Assembly: GCA_021521415.1 (NCBI GenBank)
Contig: JAIQDT010000108.1
Span: 199,501-263,500 of the forward strand
Length of the DNA: 64,000 nucleotides
Source of the DNA: Bidens hawaiensis
Taxonomy: Eukaryota; Streptophyta; Magnoliopsida; Asterales; Asteraceae
Reading direction: 5' to 3'
The notes under the pieces: model-generated
What the model saw: only the letters and a program-made list of their open reading frames with translations
Database searches by the model: none
What the model was told of the DNA's origin: nothing
Translations under genes and position numbers: made by a program
Part shown: positions 56,158 through 64,000 of the stretch, one piece after another
Position numbering within the stretch: position 1 is the stretch's first letter
How the letters are laid out: every line of letters starts with the position of its first letter

Positions 56158-57148
56158 AATATGGTCTGTTCGGGTCAAGTCAACGCGGACCGACCCGAAT
56201 ATGACCCGGTATAAGTTACACCGAGGGTAACGATTCTTAAACCACTTAATCGTTAACTGGGCCGATACAATCAATTAAGATAATGAGATGGTGGATTAGG
56301 CTTTAGTTGGTAAATGGGCTTAAGCCCAATGGGTTTAAGCTTGTTTAAACCCTAATGATACTTCTATTTATAGAATAATATCCTTATCATTTAAGGCCAA
56401 GCATTCCATTAAAACCCTAGCCACTCTCATCTTCCCACCGCTGCCGGCAGCCATATTCTGGCCACCGGATCTCCGGCTGCCGCCACCTTACCGCCGCCGT
56501 TGTTCCCTCCATCCTCTACAGTACCTCCGCAATCATCCTACGCTGCCAGAACAGCTGTCTGGAGCTGCAACAAGCTGCCACTCATTTATCCGGCAAACTC
56601 GTTTTTCCGGTGACCTATTTCCGGCCACCGGACAACCACCACAAACACCACCGCAGCTCTTCTCAGGCCGCCGTGCTATCATTTGCGGTTGCCGCCGGCT
56701 GCTGTGTGTATTTCCGACGCGCTGCCACTTCCGACGTGCCACTGTTACCGGAGCTCCATTGTTGCTGCCTCTGTGTCGCCGGAATTGCTGCTACGCCGCC
56801 ATCCGCCGCCGCAGCTCCGTCGTCCGTCACCAATAGCCACCAGAATTCTTTGGTTTTTTTATTGTGTCCAAATCTAGTACCTTTCGTTAGCTCTCGGTGT
56901 CTCTTCCTGGTTTCGATAACCGAGGTATAAAACCTTAACTTTAATCTATGGTTGTGTTTTATATTAATCATACTCGTATATTGTTGTAACCGGATCCGAG
57001 TTGTTCAATGGTCGTTTGTATTTTCCGCTGCGTTTATTTGGTTCGTTTTAATTATTAAATGATTAATAATTACTTACGAACATATATAACTTAAAACGGG
57101 TTAGATTTGATTTAACCGTTTTCTCCGAACCACCGTTGAAACCCAACA
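56158..57148 (+). repeat. Left LTR of the copia element
   Basis: Ends GAAACCCAACA one base before the primer site. The right LTR start TGTTGGAATATATGG shows the left end lacks its TGTTGGA. A TATA-like TATTTATAGAATAATA lies near 56366. GC-rich runs at 56440-56830 give open frames (56610-56930) that are not genes. Confidence 0.85.
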
Positions 57149-57149
57149 G

Positions 57150-58513
57150 TGGTATCAGATCCGCGGTTACAACGTACGAGTCGATACCGGTTCGTTTAAA
57201 CCAGATCTACATCACAAACTTTAAATCGTTTAAATTTTCTTGATCTAGATTTAATTTCGGGTAATTTTAGATTTGGTCAAAGTTTTGTTTATTTTATTTG
57301 ACCAAGTCAAAATGACCCGAATATTATTTGTTTCGAATATGTAAATCCGGCCCCGACCTATGTTTGTTTGGTTGCGTTTGGTTGTTGAGCTTGTTATTTG
57401 GCCATATGGATGGTTCAAAGTTGTAAACGTTATATTTTATTTTTCGGTTTTCTTTTGGCCATTTGGATGGTTCAAATTTGTAATAGGATAATACTGTTAG
57501 TATTATAAATTTGTAATAAAGAAGACGCGAAGATAACCGAGGACGAGCTCAAAGGATTTCTTGGAGTTAGTGGGAGTTCGGACAAGATGACGGGATGCAC
57601 GAAGAAGTCCATCCTTGTGGTTGTTTTGTGTTGTGAACCCCTTGACCCGATCGGTCTCCCTAATTGGCTCTAGCGAGACCGATCACTTTTTTGGCCATAA
57701 GGATTTACATATTATTATTTGCTATTGTGGTTGCTTGGATTATTATAATAGGATTGTAATATCACCGACCTAATACCAAATAAATTTAAAATAAACAATT
57801 TTAATTGACCCATTATGTTTTGCAAATTAAAAGCGTTTTGATTTCCAAAACTAATAACTTAATAGTTTTTATATTAACTTAAAGTTGGTTAGCCGTATCG
57901 CGACAAACTTAGTTTTTAATAGGTTATTTAAAACTAAGTGTCATGATAGATGAAAGGGTTCATCAATTTGTCCCGATAATAAATATAGTAAAATTTGACT
58001 TTTACTCTATTTGGTAATTATAAAATTAATCCCAATTTAAAACCAATAGTTATGCTAATTCTACTACAAGTCACACTTGAGACATACTGCGAAATTTCGA
58101 GTGTTTGGAGCTACAGCACCGCACTTGTTTTCTAGCCTATCTCATCAAGGTGAAAGTGTTTCGTTGACACATCCGGCCCTTTCATACGTCACTGTATCAG
58201 GACAACTATTACTTTACTCTCCTGTTACGTGCTATAGCTGTCTAGAGACTTAAAGTGAGCAAAGATGAGGCTAAATGTATCTATACAGACAATCGTTGTC
58301 TTTATAGGCCTCATAACCGAGAGTTGTCCTCTATTCACAATTGGCAATCGTTGTCAGTCTGCCTAACCACTTATTAATGTTGTGTGCTACAGCTGCCTTT
58401 AATAACTGGAAGCCAGATTCTCAAGTTCCTATTTTATTAATGTTATTGGGTCATTAATAACAGGATTACAACGTCGAAAATACTAATTAAATTTACTTTT
58501 GCTTAATTAATCA
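57150..58513 (+). other. Copia leader with primer-binding site
   Basis: TGGTATCAGATC at 57150-57161 matches initiator tRNA-Met with a small change at the end. The rest is an unusually long leader of about 1.35 kb with no reading frame. Confidence 0.65.
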
Positions 58514-61500
58514 GATGTCGTCAAACGAAAACTCACCCTACGCCCTTAAGTCTATCCTTGAGAAGGATAAACTGAACGGTACCAAATCATCGAATGACAC
58601 CGCAACTTGAGACTTGTTCTCACCATGGCAAAGCGCCTGTATGTTCTCGATGGACCTGTTCCAACCGAGCCTGAAAACAATACAGCCGCTGCTCGAAAAT
58701 TTCTTGAGAAGCATAAGGATGACTCGGCTGATGTCTCCTACATTATGCTAGCCACCATGACTTCTAAGCTTGCTAAAGGCTTGGAAGACTTTGGTGCCTA
58801 TGAGATGCTTGAGCAACTCAAGGGCATGTTCCAGAGACAAGCCCGTCAAGAATGATTCGACACCATGAAACAACTCATTAGCTGCAAGATGGCAGAAGGG
58901 TCTCCCGTCAGTGCGCTTGTTCTTAAGATGAAGGGGCGCATCGATCAGCTTAAGAAACTTGATTATCCCCTGCCCGATGAGATTGGTAGCTGATTTCATC
59001 CTCAACTCTCTCCCCAGCTCTTACGACCAGTTCGTAATGAATTTCAATATGAATTCCTGGGTGAAGACAGTGTCGGAGCTTCACAACATGCTCAAGATGG
59101 TTGAGATTAACATCCCTTCAAGGACCAATCAAGTTATGATGATCCGATATGCTGGTGTCAAGAAGCCTAATCCCAAGAACTGGGGTTATAAGGGTAAAGG
59201 CAAGAAGAATGTTACCATTGATACCCCTCATGCCACCAATGCTAACAAAGGGGTTCCAAAGATACCACCGCCGCCCCCTGAGGAGCGCCAGTGCTAACGA
59301 TGCAACCAAATGGGACACTGGATGCGAAACTGTCCCAAATACCTTGCTGGGATGAAGAAAGCCAATGGCGAAGGCTCTTCTCAAGGTATTTCCATATACG
59401 TTATTGAACTTTTCACTGTCTCTAGCAACACATGGGTATTTGATACCGGATGTGGTTTCCACATTGTTAATGTCTTGCAGGAACCTGAGAAGTGGAGGAA
59501 ACTGAATAAAGGCAGCATGGAACTCATCGTTGGAGATGAGAAGAGAGTATCAGTTCTGACAACTGGAGTTTTTCATTTTACTTGTCCATCTGGCCTAGTT
59601 TTCATGTGAATAATTGTTTGTATGCTACTGGTTTGACCAGAAACATCGTTTCAGTTTCGTTGTTTGAACAAGGTTTTAAGTATGTTTTTAATGACATGGC
59701 TATTTCTGCTTACTTAAATATCTTTTATTTGGAGGCTAAACCTCGAAATGGTGTTTATTAGATTGATGTTTAAACTAACAATAACGTATATAATCTTCCA
59801 AAATGTATCCGATCTGGCATCAATGATACATTTCTAGGGCATTGCCGACTTGGCCACGTAAGCATGGCAAGAGTTAAAAGACTCCAATCCGAAGGGATTC
59901 TTGAATCCACTGGACCGGATTCTTTTAACGATTATGAGTCTTGCTTAGCTGGCAAACTCGCCAAGGACTTATTCACTCATAAAAGTGAACGAGCAAGAGA
60001 TCTGTTAGGACTCATACATACTGATGTGTGTGGACCTTTCAGAACCATGTCTAGAAACCATGAAGTATCTTATGTGTATCTTATGAAACACAGGCATGAA
60101 ACTTTTGAAAAGTTCAAAGAGTTTCAAAACGAAGTGGAAAACCAACTTGGTAAAACCATTAAGATACTTCGATCAGATCTAGGTGGAGAGTATCTCAGCT
60201 TAGAGTTCATTACTCATCTAAAAGAGCGTGGAATTGTTTCACAGCTCACTCCACATGGCACACCCTAACATAATGGCGTGAGCGAGAGGAGGAATCGAAC
60301 TTTTCTAAACATGGTCCGATCGATGATGTGTAGAACTAACTTGCCTCAGTCCCTTTGGAGTTTCGCCCTTATGACCGTCTCCCGCATTCATTAAATACTA
60401 CAACCAAACCGGATATTACTTTTTTCATCCTGATACAAATATGATTTCTATCAAGAGGAAAGGCCACTTCCTCGAGAAAGAATTTCTCGATCAAGTAACT
60501 GGAGATCACATTGTCTATCTTGAAGAAATTCAAGAACCACAAATAACCACTGAGGAAGCTGGAGCGTCTGATCAACAAGTTTTTGTTGCTGATACATCAG
60601 ACATGAACACAAGCGTTCGCAGAAGTAGTAGGACTCCCGCAACAAATCCTAGATACCTATGGCATCTGGATGGTCCAGAAGTGTTATTAGTAGCCGAGTC
60701 TGGCGACGAACCTACTAACTACAAATCTGCAATCTTGGATCCGGAATCTGAGAAATGGCTAGATGCCATGAATGCCAAGATGCAATCTATTCATGACAAT
60801 CAAGTCTGGAACTTGATTGAGCTACCCCCCGAAGGTCGGGCAATAGGGAGCAAGTGGATTTTCAAACAAACATCTTGTAGCTGTAATCTACATTTTGATG
60901 AGAAAATCAAAGAGTTTGGTTTTATCAAAAATGAAGATGAGCCTTGTGTTTACAGAAAGGCTAGTGGGAGCACTATATCATTCCCCATCATGTATGTGGA
61001 TGATATACTGATAATTGGAAACAACATTCCTATGCTTAAGGAAGTTAAGCACTGGTTGAGATCTTGTTTCGCAATGATAGATCTTGGTGAAGCTGCTTAT
61101 TTTCTGGGAATCAAGATCTACCGAGATAGATCTAAGTGGCTTCTAAGGCTAAGTCAAAGTATATACATAAGCAAAGTAATGACACGTTTCTCAATGGACA
61201 ACTCCAAGATATGAGCTGTTCCATTGCTAAAGGAACCGTTTTAGCAAATCACAATCTCCAGCAACGGACATTGAGACAAAGCACATGCAAGCAATTCCAT
61301 ATGCTTCAGTGATTGGCTCTGTTATGTACGTTGTATTATGCACTATACCTGACGTCTCGTATGTGCGTTTGGAGGAGTGGAAGAGGAGCTCACTGTAAGG
61401 GTTATACTGATGCTAACTTCTAGAATGACCGAGATGTTTCTCACTCATAATCTGCTTGGATGAAGAAATTCATAACCAACCTCGATCTGGTTCCAAGTTT

Positions 61501-61760
61501 AGGAAAATGATCGACGTAATATGTGATAACATAGGTGCTATTGCTCAAGCCAAAGAGACCAATTTTCATCACATTGCCAAGCGCATTTTTAGTTCCACTA
61601 TGTACGATAATTACTGGAACATAAAGACATCGTGATAAGAAAAGTAAACACAGATAAAAAAAACAAAAAAAAACTAGCTGACTCGTTCACTAAGCCAATG
61701 ACTCAGGACAAGCATAGAGATGCTATCGGGCTTAGACTTGCTAGTGATTTATTTTGATTT
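58514..61760 (+). pseudogene. Copia gag-pol polyprotein, broken
   Basis: Pieces in order: the gag start 58514-58605 (ending in a stop), gag 58607-58852 and 58853-59297, zinc knuckle CNQMGHWMRNC (59300-59335, after a stop), protease with WVFDTGCGFHIVN (about 59430), a pre-integrase and integrase region 59840-60268 with HTDVCGPF and RSDLGGEY, and the integrase tail near 60270-60440. The reverse transcriptase start runs at 60730-60875 (WLDAMNAKMQSIHDNQVWNL, SKWIFKQ). The YVDD block at about 60985-61210 follows, and RNase H fragments lie at 61500-61750 (ADSFTKPMT). The central reverse transcriptase between FKQ and the YVDD part is missing. More than six stops or frame changes are seen. Autonomous activity is excluded. 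Confidence 0.85.
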
Positions 61761-62589
61761 AGTATTTGGATGTATGAACATTTAAACAGTTGTACTTTTC
61801 AGTTCACTTTTGATTTAATGGTTAAATGCAAACATTGAATGATACAACCGTGTTCTTTTTAATATGTTTAATCCATGAATATTATATTCTAAATTATCCG
61901 TAGTCGGTCTTCTGAATTAAGACTATTCTGACTTTGGACTCAAGGAATTGACTTCCAAACTCATAGAACTCATTATGAATGACGTTGTATGTAACTCACA
62001 TCAAATCATCTTCATGGATCTTGATCATAAAATGTTTTGATAATTGTATGCTCATTTAGTATCCTTAGACCTGAGATACATATTAGAACTTTCGTTTACC
62101 GAGGAATATTCTTTGATCATGTTAACCGTTGTTGCGTAACTGCCAGCCATAAAGGCATTGATTGGGAATATTCTAAAATTCAATGGGAGTTATATGTAGT
62201 CAAGATGGGATTCTGTACTCTTATATGAAAATGTAACAGCTAGACATCTTGGCACCCTCGTTGATTCAAACTGGTAAAGTGTGAGGCATCACCCAAACTT
62301 ACTGTGTGTTTGATTGGACCACTTTGACTCTATATCGAGAACTACAATAATTGAACACGATATGAGATTGATTTGATCCATGTCTCATTGTTCAATTGAT
62401 GTCGTATACAGAAAGGATTGATGACAACGATTACTATAAGTTCATTATCTTGCAATAATGTATTCCAAGATATTTAGGTTATGAATTTAAAAAAAATGTC
62501 ATAATCGGTTGGGGACAGCTATGTGTAGCTAGAACGCCTCTGGCTGTTAGCGTTGTGCTACTTGATCCAAATCCGGCCAAGTGGGAGAC
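61761..62589 (+). other. Copia 3' internal region, noncoding
   Basis: No gene. It ends in the purine tract AAGTGGGAGAC directly before the right LTR. Confidence 0.6.
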
Positions 62590-63412
62590 TGTTGGAATAT
62601 ATGGTCGGTTCGGGTCAAGTCAACGCAGACCGACCCGAATATGACCCAGTATGAGTTACACCGAGGGTAACGATTCTTAAACCCACTTAATCGTTAACTA
62701 GGCCGACACGATCAATTAAGATAACGAGATGGTAGATTAGGCTTTAGTTGGTAAATGGGCTTAAGCCCAATAGGTTTAAGCTTGTTTAAACCCTAATGAT
62801 ACTTCTATTTATAGAATAATATCCTTATCATTTAAGGCCAAGCATTCCATTAAAACCCTAGACACTCTCATCTTCCCACCGCCGCCGGCAGCTATATTCC
62901 GGCCACCGGATCTCCGGCTGTCGCCACCTTACCGCCGCCGTTGTTCCCTCCATCCCCTACAGTACCTCCGCAGTCATCCTACGCTGCCGGAATTGTTGTC
63001 TGGAGCTGCAACAAGCTGTCGCTCATTTATTCCGGTAAACCCGTGTTTCCGGTGACCTATTTTAGGCCACCGGACAACCACCGCAAACACCATCGCAGGT
63101 CTTCTCAGGCCGCCGTGCTATCATTTGCGGTTGCCGCCGGCTGCTGTGTGTATTTCCAACGCGCCGTCGCCACTTCCGACGTGACACTGTTACCGGAGCT
63201 CCATTGTTGCTGCCTCTGTGTCGCCGTAATTGCTGCTACGCCGCCATCCGCCGCCGCAGCTCCGCCTTCCGTCACCAACAGCCACCGGAACTCTTGGGTT
63301 TTTTTATTGTGTCCAAATCTAGTACCTTTCGTTAGCTCTCGGTGTCTCTTCCCGGTTTCGATAACCGCGGTATAAAACCTTAATTTTAATCTATGGTTGT
63401 GTTTTATATTAG

Positions 63413-63970
<558 letters not shown>

Positions 63971-64000
63971 CAATGGTCGTTTGTATTTTCCGTTGCGTTT

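Noticed and set aside
56610..56930. GC-rich 106-residue frame, repeated at 62941-63375 as 144 residues
   Set aside because: Both lie in the copia LTRs, so they are repeat sequence; alanine, cysteine and serine runs come from GCC/CCG words, not from a conserved protein.

Overview
This is a 64-kb piece of a repeat-rich nuclear plant genome from a eudicot, probably an asterid such as Asteraceae (family-level placement is inference). The evidence is spliced genes with GT-AG introns, plant-only families (GEX1, LysM receptor-like kinase, FAR1-type MULE), plant LTR retrotransposons of both superfamilies, degenerate U6 and 5S-derived sequences, and a plastid DNA insert. Only two ordinary host genes are visible: GEX1 (31816-34021, minus) and a LysM receptor-like pseudokinase (39680-52942, plus). 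Nearly everything else is mobile DNA.

1-771 is LTR and repeat debris. 772-28688 is best read as one very large nested composite. The outer layer is a Mutator-like element (MULE) with related terminal inverted repeats and two convergent genes, a FAR1-type transposase (plus) and a ULP1/C48 protease-like gene (minus). Its estimated core is about 9.7 kb. Three retroelements interrupt it: (a) a three-LTR noncoding element at 7810-11867 with target duplication AATCG, lodged in a ULP coding exon; (b) a deleted Ty3-type element at about 12987-17702; (c) a gag-protease-only element at 18851-28236 with target duplication GTAAT. Element c itself contains a solo LTR at 24154-25853 with target duplication CCAAG. 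Both MULE genes are decayed.

28689-31815 holds a Cassandra-type LTR with a 5S rRNA-like segment, a possible hAT-type element, a perfect 148-bp tandem duplication and a truncated U6 snRNA copy (minus). GEX1 follows and looks intact (six exons, 589 residues). Upstream of GEX1 are two end-to-end hAT-type elements that share one 8-bp target duplication, then a second degenerate U6 copy (plus).

39680-52942 is the LysM receptor gene. Its single intron is about 11.4 kb because a Tat-lineage Ty3 element sits inside it in antisense. That element keeps one LTR, a near-complete reverse transcriptase-dual RNase H-integrase ORF, and a spliced, apparently intact 920-residue ORF on the opposite strand with its own TATA-like promoter. 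Its gag end and second LTR are gone.

52943-56157 is intergenic with a candidate Helitron 3' terminus. 56158-64000 is a decayed Ty1/copia element whose right LTR runs off the window and carries a plastid psbK insert.

The two host genes have unrelated jobs, gamete nuclear fusion and chitin or glycan perception at the cell surface, and do not form a pathway here. No single undescribed system is proven. The strongest leads are the two-gene MULE, the intact antisense ORF of the Tat element, the shared-TSD hAT pair, and similar palindrome arrays in two different LTR families.
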